Program-made: the position numbers and the translations under genes | From: Hofstenia miamia | Taxonomy: Eukaryota; Xenacoelomorpha; Acoela; Hofsteniidae | Reading direction: 5' to 3' | Length of the DNA stretch: 64,000 bases | Assembly: GCA_900660155.1 (NCBI GenBank) | Contig: CABFPE010000004.1 | Coordinates: 2,873,511 to 2,937,510, forward strand | Notes under the pieces: generated by a model | Told to the model about the DNA's origin: nothing | The model's input: only the letters and a program-made list of their open reading frames with translations | Database searches by the model: none | Shown here: positions 1 to 11,754 of the stretch, piece by piece | Numbering within the stretch: the first letter of the stretch is position 1 | Layout: every line of letters begins with the position of its first letter

Positions 1-884
1 TATATATATATATGTATATACAGTATACAGCAATTTAGTTATTTCAGCATAATTCAGTATAGGTTTATTAAATTATTATTTTCGGTATATTTGTGCAACT
101 TTATGTATATTGACATTATCGTACATGGAATTATACAATTTAGTACAATTGAAGTAAATTAAATTTTGCGTTAAACATCATACCTTAAGCTTCCCACTAA
201 AATTGAATTTTCCCGTACTATATTAAAAACAGTTTTGCAATTTATATTAATCTAAAAAATCTAACAAATACAGCAGTTACTTGTAGGTGACGTACATTTG
301 GGCTAGTAATTATTAACAAGTTACGATCTTATAAAATTTATTGATTGAATTACAAAATTAGATCGTAATGATTAAATAGATCTCAAGTCCAACAGCTAAA
401 AATATTCATCAGATCCATAAATACATCGCAGTTCTTAAATACTATACAATAGAGATTATTATTTTCGAAAAGGTAAGCCAAACTAAAACAATATCAAAAA
501 AATTTTGTAAGGATTTAATGTTTGTTGGTTGTATATTTAACTAGCAACTATGATTATGCATTGTTCGTAAACTGTATTTATTATTCGTTTATAAAACAAT
601 GGTTTTTTAAATGAAAAACTGTGCATTCAATTGCACAAAAATCCATTTTCTTCAAAAAATAATCAGAAAGTTCAAGTAAAGATGTTTTAAAATTACATAT
701 TTTATAAGGGCTTTGCTCTAAAAGGACAGTAATATTTAATGGTTAGCCGTTATTAGAGATTTCTTGAATGCATAGCCATTATTATATTTTTACTAAAGCC
801 AATATTAATAATAGTAGCATATATAACTAAATATTTTCTATAATATTTAGTTATCTATGATAATACAATAATATGTATCGTATA
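1..884. other. No gene seen; AT-rich intergenic DNA
   Basis: Apart from a short (TA)n tract at the window edge, I see no recognisable coding frame, RNA gene or element end here. Confidence 0.4.
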
Positions 885-1215
885 GGGGTCCATGAGATCT
901 TTTAGGGGGTCGGTGAAAGACTGAGAACTTCTAGTAACATTGCTCGATGTTTCTCAACCCATTCGTAATTTCTTTCCTAAATTTTTTTGCTCGTCATATG
1001 TGAAACTGACTTTTGTTTACTTCGCAAAAATATAGTTGAAAATTTCATTCATATTTTGAAATTTGATATACAACGTTTCATAATATGTCTATCCTGACAA
1101 TAAACGGGCACTACATTGGATATAAGAAATTTTACATAAACCAACGCCGGAGGCAATGGTGAAAAAAAATTCGGTTTGTGGGTCCACAACGGAAAAGGTT
1201 GGGCTACAAACTAAC
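885..1215 (+). mobile_element. hAT-type repeat, diverged copy
   Basis: The left part (GATCTTTTAGGGGGTCGGTG, then the words AAAGACTGAGA and TTTCTCAACCCATTCG) and the right part (CCAACGCCGG, then GGGTCCACAACGG) match the ends of the longer copy at 46505-46935. That copy carries a hAT/ZBED-like coding remnant and a CAGGGTTTCCC-type terminus. This copy lacks most of the middle and has no clear open frame. It is an old, non-functional insertion. Confidence 0.5.
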
Positions 1216-1289
1216 GCATGACAAAAATACTTACAATATCATTGACATATGCATTTTTAATTAAGAGGTACTTATTATCTATGCCCAAT

Positions 1290-2460
1290 AATTTTTGATT
1301 ATTCAATAAAATTTGTTTGATTTTTTCCTTCAAGTGCTTATAATTTTTCTCATATTTTATATCGGTACTTGATTAATTCCATAAAATTGAGTATCTGAAA
1401 GAAAATTCATCTTAACGATTACTGATACTAAAAAGTAATTTAGTCCTTTTATTTTGATGTAATTATTGAGAAAACTTAATGAACATAATTCAAAATAAGT
1501 TTATGAATTATAAATAGAGTTTGATACTGAATAAGGTAACTCGAGGCCAAGATATTATATGATGATCTTAATTGCGTTATAGACTCATGCTTTCCAATAT
1601 AATTCAGTGTTCTAAATAACCACTTAAAATTTTATGATAGCGATGCCGGACGTTTTTGCGATGCTATATTTTGAAAGCGAAATGCACAGTAATTAAATTG
1701 ACTCAGCACAAATGAATTAATTAGTCCTACATGAAACATGTTTCCTACATGACGTAAATTGTACAAATATTTGACTCCAGATGCCATCTTTTTCAATTTT
1801 TGGGAAAGAAAATTACCTAATTTTCAGTCATTGTCTATTAGTACGCTAAGGTAATTTACACATGTGCTTTGAATAATTTTAGTATCGCAAACATTAATTT
1901 TAATATTTTCAGTAAACTGGTTGCCTCAAAGGGGGTTTTTGCTGATCCTATTATCTGCTTGGTGATAAATAGTTCCGATTTTGAAATATTATTTACGTAT
2001 AATGTAAATAGTCGTTTGAGTACATCTAAATTTGTAAAAATAAATTCGGAATAATTGTCAATTTTGAGTCGTTGTTTGCGATTGCTTGAGAAACTCATTA
2101 TAAAATTTATTGCATTGAAACTAAAGCCTTGTCGCCTTAATATTTCTTTTAAAATCAAGTAAAGCCACCGCTGTGAACAAATTTTGATTTAAATTTAATT
2201 TAATTTTTTCTATGATTGATAAAATCACATTAGATCTTTTGAATTAATGTTGAAATCTGAATTGATTACTTAAAAAAATTTGATTATCATTAATAACCTT
2301 GTAAATTTGTGCAGCTAAAAGCGTTTCAAATATTTTTGAGAAATGGTGTTTTGTGCCAATTGGTCAATAGTTCATGGGATCTAGCGGGTCTCTTTTTTTA
2401 AATAGCGGTGAAATATCTGATTGTTTTAAAAGAATTGGAAAATCATTATTTATAATACTT
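1290..2460 (-). mobile_element. Non-LTR retrotransposon (LINE) fragment, reverse transcriptase domain
   Basis: Read on the minus strand, 2460-1600 encodes reverse-transcriptase fingers and palm pieces: PLFKKRDPLDPMNY (the usual P-x-x-K-G-D...N-Y-R-P block), a stretch ending in VALLDFKRNI (the LDF-KAF block), and LFTLYVNNIS (the G-P-LLF-x-YVND block). After these comes VNYLSVLIDND and a piece ending in SQFNYC, typical of the region behind the YADD box in Jockey/CR1-like LINEs. The part at 1290-1600 is homologous to the LINE 3' end at 28560-28880. Several stops and frameshifts break the frame and the 5' end is missing. It is a dead, 5'-truncated copy. Confidence 0.75.
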
Positions 2461-2689
2461 TAAATAAAATGTAGAAATATTTTTTCCTTATCCATTACTG
2501 TAAGTTACTGGATTCACAAAATTTATTATTATCTAACTTGTATTTACAGTATTTTTGAGCTCATAATAGAAAATTAAGTTGAAATGAAACTGCTTGTTTC
2601 AAAATATTGGGTTTTTGGGATGAAAAGTTTCTATTTTCTTCAAACTTAAAATTGAAAAAGTTCATACTAAAGAAATGCGAGACCACATA

Positions 2690-3000
2690 TTTTTGGTCCC
2701 GGTCCCGTACTGGTCCCATCCCGTTTTTAATTTTCTGATCCCGCCCGTAAGGTTTGGTTTGGTTCCGGTCCCGTTTCTTGTCCGGTGAGAGCATGCAACA
2801 TAATTTTCATAATCAATATATCATCTATCCTATATACAACACACCAAGCATAGAATGAATAAAAAATAGGAATTCAACAAATTCAATATATTTTCAGCAT
2901 AGATTGAATAAAATACAAGTGTTTAAACATATCAAATCATATCAAACCGGTTCCGTCCCATGTTTGTTTTTTTGGTCCCGCAGGACCCTATCTCCCACGT
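2690..3000. repeat. Degenerate GGTCCC/GGTTCC-rich tract
   Basis: GGTCCCGGTCCCG, GGTCCCATCCCG, GGTTCCGGTCCCG and GGTCCCGCAGGACCC are strewn through an AT-rich background. It is one of several G/C-rich short-word tracts in the window (see 15790-15890, 18458-18590, 20012-20100, 33600-34080, 42280-42560, 52502-52715). No element termini were identified for this one. Confidence 0.5.
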
Positions 3001-3009
3001 GTTCATACA

Positions 3010-3470
3010 GGAGCTAGCAATAACATTGGAGCATTGTGTGAGTGCTCAGAGGGGATTGCGGTAGGAAGAACATCCAAAATCGGAAGGCCGCAAAAATTAA
3101 GGGGAGCAAGCAACTTTCCACCTACATAGAAGGTGTTAACTTCTGTGAATTCAAGAAGGCTGGCATGTTCCTTGGAGAATAGGTGATTTCAGAAGATTAG
3201 GGAATTAAGCAAAGATTTGGGAATGCAAATGTCGGTAGTTCAAAGCTTTAATACTATGGGAAATATAATGAACTTAGCAATGTCATGGATGGACTATGAG
3301 AATGTTTATGATAGTAAATTACATAGTTGAGGTGGAAATACGCAGAGAGAATACAGAAAATTATGCCAACGAAGAAAGCAACAAGTAGCTAAAAAAACAT
3401 GTCTAGAGAGAAAATCAGAAGCATTGATATCGGCAGCAAAGAATTAACGTGAAGATTTTACCTTTTCGAA
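3010..3470 (+). other. Coding-like but broken segment, unassigned
   Basis: Base composition is less AT-rich than the surroundings, and one frame stays readable across about 350 bases with three or four stops. It includes the pieces GASNNIGALCECSEGIAV, GRTSKIGRPQKLRGASNF and MDYENVYDSKL. I do not recognise the family. It could be a processed pseudogene or a transposon remnant; the last 80 bases belong to a direct repeat that recurs at 3889-3973. Confidence 0.2.
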
Positions 3471-3475
3471 TCCGT
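3395..3475 (+). repeat. Direct repeat, copy 1
   Basis: Begins TGTCTAGAGAGAAAATCAG and ends TTTTCGAATCCG; about 80 bases that recur at 3889-3973 with substitutions and small indels. Confidence 0.6.
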
Positions 3476-3888
3476 AAATAGGAGAAGAAACCTCTTTTTT
3501 GTGTTGTTTTTTTATATTTTATGTAAAGCCTGAGTAACTTAATTTAAAATAGACTGGAGTTTTTTTACATATTTTCAAAGAATTTTCTCCAAGCCTATTA
3601 GGGAATTTGGAAATCGTGAGCCACGGCAACATCTATTTGTGAATGTTGAAAATGTGTACTAAGGCGTATTGCTATGGTTGACGTACTTGAACGTATTGAC
3701 TATTTTTCTTTGAAATACTTTTCATACTTAACCTTTATGTAATTCTCTGGCTTAGAGCACATGCGAGCAACGCCGAATTTTAACTGTTTTTTTCTATGTA
3801 GATAGACCTTTCAAACAATTTGTGGCTTGCTGTATCCAAAGCCATTGATATAACCTGATAAAGTCATCATTTGGTCAAGTTTTTGAAT

Positions 3889-3973
3889 TATTGTCTAGAG
3901 AGAAAATCAGTAACATTAATAAGGGCAGTATCGAAACAAACAACTAGGGTGATGATTATACCTCTTCGAATCC
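3889..3973 (+). repeat. Direct repeat, copy 2
   Basis: Same start (TGTCTAGAGAGAAAATCAG) and end (CTCTTCGAATCCG) as 3395-3475, about 490 bases downstream. Suggests an old local duplication or two ends of one unknown element. Confidence 0.6.
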
Positions 3974-4087
3974 GCTTTTTTATTCGAAACATTTTGAGTT
4001 TTATTTAATAATGTTGTTAATAGCTAAAGCTAAGAAACTACTTTTAAACGTTTACAATTTGAGATTTTATAATATTTTTGGCATTAA

Positions 4088-4090
<3 letters not shown>

Positions 4091-4124
<34 letters not shown>

Positions 4125-4319
4125 TTTGACAATTCAGTTAATTTTTGGACCAATTTATANCGTTATTAAAGTAGTACTATACTAATTCAATCAAAGTGTG
4201 GAGATTTGTTTTTTTTAATTTATGTACTTTTGTGTATATGTGTTGTGTCATGCACTCCTAGATTATTATATTGTAATAATCTAGGAATCCATAGTTGTGT
4301 TAATTTATTGATGATATTC

Positions 4320-4386
<67 letters not shown>

Positions 4387-4421
4387 TTTGACAATTCAGT
4401 TAATTTTTGGACCAATTTATA
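4091..4421. repeat. (TA)n tract with flank repeated around a single N
   Basis: A (TA)15 tract at 4091-4120 is followed by GAATTTTGACAATTCAGTTA and about 20 more bases up to the single N at 4160. The same flank follows the longer (TA)n tract at 4322-4382. The repeat ending exactly at the N points to two overlapping contig ends that were not merged. Confidence 0.7.
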
Positions 4422-5920
4422 GTCCTTTCCAAAAAATGTCTTCAGTGTTTTGGTTGTTCAGAACTTATAAAAGTCACTCACTGAAAATTTTAATAGAGTT
4501 TTGAAAGAGCAAAGGATACCAATGCAAAATTTCAAAATTTAAATTTTATTTTCACCACATTGTGCATAGCAATAAATCATTTATTGCTCATCTGCGGCAA
4601 GTTGTGGCAAAAATTGATTAGCTCTTCCAAAAGTTTCATTAAACACATATTTTTGAAGAATAAATTATAAACGCATGTTTATGTAGTGCACTTATTTTTT
4701 AAAATTCAAACTTATTGTTTTCAAATATTGATGAAATTTCTTTTGTGGCATAATATATGTTTGAGTCTCAGCAATTGTTAATTGGCTTGACATGCCTTGG
4801 TCTTATCCTTTGTACATCTTCCATGAATTTATCAACGTAATCTTTACTTGCTAAGACATCCGAGGGACTGTGATAAACTATTAATGGGAGATTAGGTACC
4901 CCTGGACAATAAAGCTAAGAACAGTAAACGCTCGTAAAAATGAGATTGTTTAAATATTTTTTGATATACTTTGCCAATATGACACTATTTAAAATTTTCT
5001 AAATTTTGAGAGTTTTGAAAAGCAATGCAAATCAGGCATGGATGACTTTCTAATCAATATCAGCTATTTCCACAAAGCTTTCAATGAAAGGAAGGGCAGA
5101 CGCACTTAATTTTAATGAATTCTTTTGGTTTGAAGTATGTTATATTAATTGCACAATTTGTTGCGAATCATTAGTTGTGGAATACATGAGATTACTGCAT
5201 ATACAGTTAACATGTACAACGTGTAATTTTATTAACAAATACTTGCGAAGATACCATTAGCTGCTAGAAAATTTGAAACTCCAGGATATTCTCCACTTCT
5301 TGTCTTAGCATTAAAAAATAGTCTAAAATTTTAGTTATTATCAATCTTAAACAGCCCAATTATTTTTTGCTCAATCTATAATGGCTTCTTATAACTCACA
5401 AAATAAAAAAGGCATCCAAAATTTAAAAGGACTACAAAATTGAAAAGTGTCACGTCATTTACATAAACAGAAATTGTTAAAGTACTTGATGCGCATTTGC
5501 ATTAGAGTTTCTGAACCTGCACATTCAGTATTGAGATATATTTTTCAAAAATCAGAATTTTCAAAGAAAAATAGGAAAAAAGGTTCCATTTTTCATTCAT
5601 GTTCACACCAGTAAATGTGTCAATGTCTCACGATTTACAAATTTTCTAATAGATTTGAAGAAAATTGGTAGAAAATATGGATAAACGGTTGATCCTTTTA
5701 AATTTACATCAGTCTGTTTAAAGTTAAGCTAAGTTGAAATTCCTCATCCATCTTGTGAATGTTAATGTTACCTTCAGGCTTGACTTAAAATAGGAAAAAT
5801 TATTGATAATTATATGTATTTAACAGTTGAATTTAGCGTTTGATCCTTACATGCTTCGGGGGCTGCGCCCCAAACAATTTTTAACAGGGGGAGCCCCCTC
5901 CACTACACCCTACACCACTG

Positions 5921-5922
<2 letters not shown>
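4383..5922 (-). mobile_element. Element B: inverted relative of element A (9708-11639), hAT-like terminus
   Basis: Read on the minus strand it starts at 5922 with CAGTGGTGTAGGGTG, then a palindromic G/C-rich block. At several points it matches element A: the YPGVSNF-coding segment, the block around TTTACGAGC...CTTTATTGTC, and the block before AATTGGTCCAA. Two segments read as short exons on the minus strand: around 5315-5230 (NAKTRSGEYPGVSNF) and 4901-4768, which follows an acceptor-like CAG and encodes a piece starting VPNLPLIVYHSPSDV and ending in a stop. I cannot name the protein; a captured or element-encoded hydrolase-like exon is possible. The left end dissolves into (TA)n. Confidence 0.5.

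Positions 5923-5926
<4 letters not shown>

Positions 5927-5956
<30 letters not shown>
5927..5956. repeat. (TA)n microsatellite
   Basis: Abuts the terminus of element B. Confidence 0.9.
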
Positions 5957-5964
<8 letters not shown>

Positions 5965-5999
5965 TTTTTTCTTTAATATATTGTGAAGTCAGATTTGTA

Positions 6000-7750
6000 C
6001 CAATTTCAGATTTAAATTTACATCATTCTCTCAGTTGCTTAACTTTAGTTGGAAGATTGTTCCAGATTTCTATTGCAGAATTCATAAATGAACTTTTCAA
6101 AAACTTTTTTAAATTTTACTTTCCCTATTGTAAAAGTTGGCTTATTATTTAATTACTGTGAAAAGAAGGAAATTTTATTCTATCATTCGGCATATACCCG
6201 TTAATAATGTTCCAGAGTTTGATGAGGGAAAATATCGAATGGAATTATGAAATACTAGTTTTGTGATTATTTAAGTTTTTATTGGTACATACTTTCTTTG
6301 CCCATCTAATTTCAGAATCGATGTTTTTTAGATTAAGCTGTCAATTCCATTAAACAAAACACAACACAACAATATCTAAAACGACTCATAACAAATGCTT
6401 TCATCAGCATTTCTTTCATTTTAGCATCAATAACCATATTTAAAATTGAAATACACTTAATTCCCATCGCCATTTTTCTTAGTATGTATTGAATATGGTA
6501 GTTAAATTTAAACTTATTGCCTATTATTATACCCAAATATTTAACAACAACAGTTTTACCAGAAATACTGAACTCTCTATTGATTGTATAGCTTGAGTGC
6601 GATTGAAGAAACATAATACAAAATTCTGCATTGTGGGGATTTAGTTTTAGACAATGCATTTTGAAATAATTATGTAAATTTGATAAAATTTTTTCGAAGT
6701 TTGTAATCGTTTTTTTCAAGTGATGCCCCAATTGTAAAAATGCAATTGTCATCAGCATATTGAACTACATTGCAGTCTTGGCTTATTGAACTTTTAGGTA
6801 ATTGATCATTGATATATGTTGTAAAAAGCTACGGTCCTAGCAGTGTGATTTGTGGAACCCCTTTGTATAATTTTCCCCATTTTGAAAAATTCCCTCGAAT
6901 TTGACTCTTTGATATCGGTTATACTTAAATAGCTTCTAATTAATCCCCTACTATTAGTTTCAAAGCCAATGTGTTCTAATTTTTTTAAAAGGATGCTGTG
7001 ATTAATTGAATCGAATGCTTTAGAAAGATTTAAGCAAGCTACTCCTAAAAATTAACTATTGTCTAAAGAAGCCCTTCATTTTTCTGTAGCATAAAGCAGA
7101 GCATCAGATGTTGAATGCGATTTCGGGAATCCAAATTGTGTATTTGATAAAATATTGTTTTTTGAAATTTGTTGAAAAAGTAGTTTTTCCATGATTTTAC
7201 TAGAGAGAGGTGATTGCTAACATTTAAAGGATTGTCCTTTTTAAAACAGAGAGTTACATTTGCTAATTTTAGCTGCGTCAGGAGGGAGTTTATTTTAATA
7301 CAAGAGTTAATAATAAAACTTAAAGAACATATAATTTGATGAGTAAATTCTTTAATGCACCAAATTGGAATTTCAGATGGGCCACAAGATTTTTTAGAAT
7401 TAAGCTTTGCAATTGCGTTGAGAATTTCCTGCTTTGTTACATATCTGAAAAAAAATTGACTCGCCTTAAGACAATTTCTGTAATTTCTTAATTGTAGAGG
7501 GATATAATCGCCTTTGTACTTTCCTAGATGAATAAATTCAGTGTTAAATGTATTTGCAATATCAACATTTTTAGTAATACTTTCCCCATTTTCGTTCTCT
7601 ATGCAGCTTAGACAACTTCAACAAATTTATTTCGGTTTAGAAGATTATTTACAATGTCCCATTTGTCTTTAGATCTAGAAAACTTATTAAAAGTAGTATT
7701 CATATGAGTCTGATGTGTTTTCTAAGTGCAATATTAGATTTATCAATTCT
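6000..7750 (-). mobile_element. LINE (Jockey/CR1-like) with reverse transcriptase, 5'-truncated
   Basis: Minus-strand reading from 7600 to 6000 gives, in order: a segment with KYKGDYIPLQLRNYR, the RT entry block VTKQEILNAIAKLNSKKSCG and PSEIP, an IINS-containing helix, a GVPQITLLGP block (usual GVPQGS-LGP), the catalytic QYADDNCIF box near 6760, then LKLNPHNAEFCIM and YLGIIIGNKF. It ends with the C-terminal SFMNSAIEIWNNLPTKVKQL block near 6050. The open stretch at 6333-6758 covers the YADD-to-thumb region. Several stops and frameshifts interrupt the rest. The endonuclease part is absent, as expected of a 5'-truncated copy. The 3' end adjoins the (TA)n tract at 5927-5956. Confidence 0.85.
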
Positions 7751-7869
7751 ATACAAATTTTTTTGCAACATGCTTAATGTAATATTTATTAAAGTTATGA
7801 GGTTTATGTGTGGCAAAATAATGCACTTCATATTTAGTTATTGTATATATCAGTTTCAGTTTCAATAAA

Positions 7870-8339
7870 TTAGATTTTTCCAATAAGTTCACCAAATAAC
7901 TGCTCTTTATTTAAAGATTTCAACTTTTCATAAATATTCTTAAGAAACCGAATTGAAGAATGAATGGCGGCTTCCAAAGCTTCATCATACAAGTGATAAT
8001 GTGGACTTAAATTAGAATCAGGGCTATCTTTATTAATTCCATAAGACCAAAGCGTGAACATGTCAAACAAAGAATCTCCATGCTCACATCGTCCTTTAGG
8101 CCGATCCTCCAAGTAGTAACCACTGGTAAACCACTCATTCTTTATGATGCTGTTGTTGATGTTGTTTTTAAGACACTCCTTATCAAATACAGAGCACCTC
8201 TTACAAACAACTGCATTTTTGGGAGGAAGCTTGTTCCTAAAGGCATTTGGGAAGCCTAATTCTTCAAAATCGGATCTTTTTCCAAGCTCTATGTAGTTCG
8301 AATGAGAGTAAAAATCTTGAACTGAATGAAGTAGTTGGC
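7870..8339 (-). CDS. VWA7-like secreted protein, second-exon copy (duplicate)
   Basis: The minus-strand frame is open from an acceptor-like TTTCTAG at 8346-8340 to a stop at 7870. The peptide contains QLLHSVQDFYSHSNYIELG, a Cys-rich stretch (VVCKRCSVFDKEC), WFTSGYYLEDRPKGRCEHG, GINKDSPDSNLSPHY and a helical tail. This order matches the N-terminal region of von Willebrand factor A domain-containing protein 7 ahead of its VWA domain, where human VWA7 has a similar LQDFYSHSNWVELG, a TSGYFG block, a CSHGG block and GINKDS. It is nearly the same as the exon at 34651-35103, and the similarity runs on into the upstream intron, so this is a genomic duplicate and not a retrocopy. A donor-like G|GTGAAC lies about eight codons before the stop. 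No first exon or VWA domain exon is seen nearby. It may be a pseudogene or part of a gene that continues elsewhere. Confidence 0.7.
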
Positions 8340-8646
8340 CTAGAAATGAATGAATATAAATGTGGGGTTTAGAAAAACTACAATCATGACTATCAAATCT
8401 TACAACTACCACAAATTATTTGCTAAAAGTGAACATGGATTTTTATGAATAAACAATTTAAAAAGTAGGTCTACAAATCTTTTTCACAACATATTTCTTG
8501 GTTAAGAGATAGAATTTTTTAGTTTTTTCGCAGTATTGAAAATTTTTTACACAATATATTATGTTCACATGAAATAATTTATACATTTTTTAGAACCTTA
8601 GCACATTAAATCATAAGATTAAAAATAATATTTTGTGTTGGTTTGA

Positions 8647-8657
8647 ATATATATATA

Positions 8658-8689
<32 letters not shown>
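8647..8689. repeat. (TA)n microsatellite
   Basis: Nearly pure TA alternation with one phase slip (ATTAT). Confidence 0.9.
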
Positions 8690-8796
8690 CAATAGTAACA
8701 GTGCTGAATAAGACAGGCATGTTATATTACAAAACATTCACAAAGCCGACGATTTTCAAATATGTTTGAATGAAATTAAAAATACATGTAAATATC

Positions 8797-9045
8797 ATGA
8801 AAAGTTATTATGGATCCTCTTTGTATTTTAGACAATGCTAAGGTACCTCATGCCCCAGTGAAAATTGTTTCGCAAAATTGAAGAACTACGTAATTAGGCA
8901 ACAGCCATCGACCGAAGCTCAATTAAAAAATTCAATAGAAAATGACTTTGCTGTGATTACATCTAAAGATTGCGAATGATATTATAGGAATATGCTTAGG
9001 TACTTGAATAAATCAGCAAGCAGGGAGGAAATCAATAAATAAAGG
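8797..9045 (+). mobile_element. Tc1/mariner-superfamily transposase fragment
   Basis: Plus-strand reading gives ILDNAKVPHAPVKIV, which resembles the second-Asp block (LDNA-x-VH) of IS630/Tc1/mariner transposases. A frame with one stop follows: NYVIRQQPSTEAQLKNSIEN, then DFAVITSKDCE and YYRNMLRYLNKSASREEINK, which looks like the C-terminal helices of such enzymes. The NPIE block carrying the catalytic Glu is missing between them. A broken internal fragment; family placement within the superfamily is uncertain. Confidence 0.5.
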
Positions 9046-9707
9046 TTACCTTCAAAAAATTTTGACATAAATTCATAATTGTAATTGATTTTTGAAAATG
9101 GCAAAAAAGACTTATTTTATTGTGTAATAAATTTTCAATAAAAGTTTTTTGCATTTTATCAAATTTTATCGAGAATTTAATAAAGGGTATTTTTAGCTAG
9201 TTTATATGCAAAGACATTATTGAACGCAACAGAGACTTATTTGTATGCAACAGAAACTTCATTGAAATCAAATCGACTTAATTATGGTTAAAGATAATAT
9301 ATTGAAATTGTCGCCAGTAATAATGCGCCAAGTATTATATTTGGAACCTTGCAACAACTTAAGATGACTATTTATAAAGTATAACCTTAGTTTATTGCAA
9401 TCAAGCATGTATTAGGTACTTATTAATGAGCTGTGTGCCTGATTTACACACATCACTGCGGCGTAAGGTTAATGAATTTCCTTGGAATATATTCTAGCCA
9501 ATCCGTGTAATACTGACGACACACTCATAAAAATATTCTCTTGTTCTTAAGAAAAAATCTCTTGAAATTTTATTCAAATAATTGAAGAGAATTTCATTTT
9601 CAAATTATATACTTAAGTGATTAATCTCTTGAAATAGTACTTAAGAAAATAAATCTTACTAGCAAAAGAATAATTTCAAATTTATTTATATATATATATA
9701 TATATAT
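9046..9707. other. No gene seen; AT-rich, ends in (TA)n
   Basis: The stretch 9530-9660 is rich in near-repeats of CTTAAG and CTCTTGAAAT words but shows no coding. A (TA)n tract (9688-9707) abuts element A. Confidence 0.4.
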
Positions 9708-11639
9708 CAGGGGTGTAGTGGAAGGGGGAGCTCAGCGGGGGCTAAGCCCCTCTTGTTGAAAAGTATTTGGGGTGCAGCTTCTTTTCCTATAACCATCAAA
9801 AGCTACAGAAATTTAAATATTGAGTTCATTTAAATGGCATTAAGCTCTAGTAATTTAGGGGAAGCATTTAGATAGCATTATCATTATCACCCAAAAAGAT
9901 CAACATGCCTTCAGAAGAGGAATGAGGAATTTCAACTTTCCTTAATATTAAACAAACCATTTTGTCCTAATTCTCAATCGACTTCTTTGAAATCACAAGT
10001 CTAATATGAAATTTGTAAATCGTGCGATATGGATACAATTATTAAAGAACGTGCTCAAAAAGATAAACCATTTTTGCTATTTTCCTTTGAAAACGCTTAA
10101 TTTTTTTTTAAAAAAAATTAAATTCTGTGCAGGTGTCAGAAGGTCTAAGTCAAATTTAGCCTATGTTTAAATGTGTTGCCAAGAAATCGAAGGTATCCAG
10201 GAGCTTCAAATTTTCGTGCTGCTACTGCAAATTCATGAAATTTCTTATTATGCTTCAATTGTGATGTTTTTAATAACTCCCAAAATTACAGATCATTTCC
10301 ATTGACGTTATATTTACAAAATATTTTAGAAATTACTAAATAATTTCATGTTTACGAGCTGTTGTTGTTCTTAACTTTATTGTCTGGATGGGTACCAAAA
10401 TTCCTAGGAAAAATTCCTCTGAGCCCCTTGCCTAGATATCTGTTTTAGAAAATAAATTTTAGGTTGATTAATTCATAGAAGGTTTAAAAATGATAAGTCC
10501 AAGTCATGGTTAAAAATATGACTAAATATCTATGTATTAACATGATTTTGTTACATGCGTTTATTAGCCACTATTCAAAAAAAAGTTATTCATAAAAATA
10601 CGCTTTGCATTAATGTGTTCACAACTGTAGGTTGCACTGGAATGTTTAATCCAAACAGCAGTAGCAAATGAAGTCTATTTCATTTTAACATATTAGTAAA
10701 GTGTTTTGCTTGATGTATACTATAAACCCAGTTGCAAAGAAGTCCTTAGAAGTTCAAATGCTTATTCACATCACTTACAAATTTTTTACACAAAATGTCA
10801 CCATCGTCCATTCTACAAAAGAATGAATTTATTTGGAAAACTACTGATCTAGGTAGAGCTAGCACTAAAAAGAAAGAATATTTCAATACTTTTGAGAAGG
10901 TAAATATATATAAAATTCATTAAATTTAATAATTGGTAAGCGGGTGCTGTGAAAATGCAACCTCTACTAAGATCTCCTAGATCCTCCAATGAATCGAAAG
11001 TAGCTCCTATATTTGAGTTTGGCTTGTACTAAGTATTGAGTATTAACATAGTTTCAAGTATCAAGTTGCACTTAAGGAATGTACTATTTACCAATGCGTA
11101 ATGGTCCAATCAAATCCATCCAAATTGATTAATGCTTTAATAGAAAATATAATTTACATTTTGAAATTTTGTATTTGCATCAAATGCTTTTCAAAAGCTC
11201 TATTGAAGTTTATAATTTCAATGTGTAAATTTTAGAATAAGTTTCTAACACACCATGACCTACTATAAAGTAGTAGGTCATGAACACACCCAACTTTTTC
11301 TAGCAAAGCGAAATATTTAAAAAGACATTTTTTGAAAAGGATAATAAAATTGGTCCAATGTAAGCCAAATTCTCTTAAAACTAGTGGCCTAAAGCTTAAG
11401 TAGCCTGGCCGGAGTTGAGCTGAAATTTTCGCCCAATGCCAACCATTACCAACAAAAGCTTAATAGCAATCCTAAATATAACTATGAATAAATTTGCGTA
11501 ACACTTTTACAAGATTGATGGTGAAGATTAAAAACGCATAACATTTAGAGAAACAACGCTCTGGTAACTAGCCTTAGTGGTCTGAGCCTACATGTTGGAC
11601 TGGTTACATCTCTTGTTAAAAATTTAGCACCACACCACT
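9708..11639 (+). mobile_element. Element A: ~1.9 kb hAT-like element between two (TA)n tracts
   Basis: Starts CAGGGGTGTAGTGGAAGG directly after (TA)n and ends with CACCACACCACT directly before (TA)n, so its ends form short inverted termini of the hAT type (CAGnGGTGT). A palindromic G/C block (GGGGGCTAAGCCCC) lies close to the left end. The interior is homologous to element B in opposite orientation. The coding-like segments of B are present here but broken by stops (YPGASNF-like piece near 10200; the block after GGGTACC near 10390). An 8-base target duplication cannot be proven, because both flanks are TA repeats. Confidence 0.55.
11254..11282. repeat. Short perfect hairpin inside element A
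   Basis: CATGACCTACT and its exact complement AGTAGGTCATG are separated by seven bases. Confidence 0.8.
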
Positions 11640-11662
11640 TATATATATATATATATATATAT
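11640..11662. repeat. (TA)n microsatellite
   Basis: Abuts the right end of element A. Confidence 0.9.
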
Positions 11663-11754
11663 TTATATCTCGAAAATAATAATTTTGAAAAAAATATATT
11701 TTAATAACGCACAGTCAATACTTTATGATAGCAGCATTGCATGATTTTATCTTT

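Noticed and set aside
3455-3975. TTCGAATCC boxes resembling the tRNA T-loop
   Set aside because: No A box, acceptor stem or cloverleaf around either one; they are part of a direct repeat.
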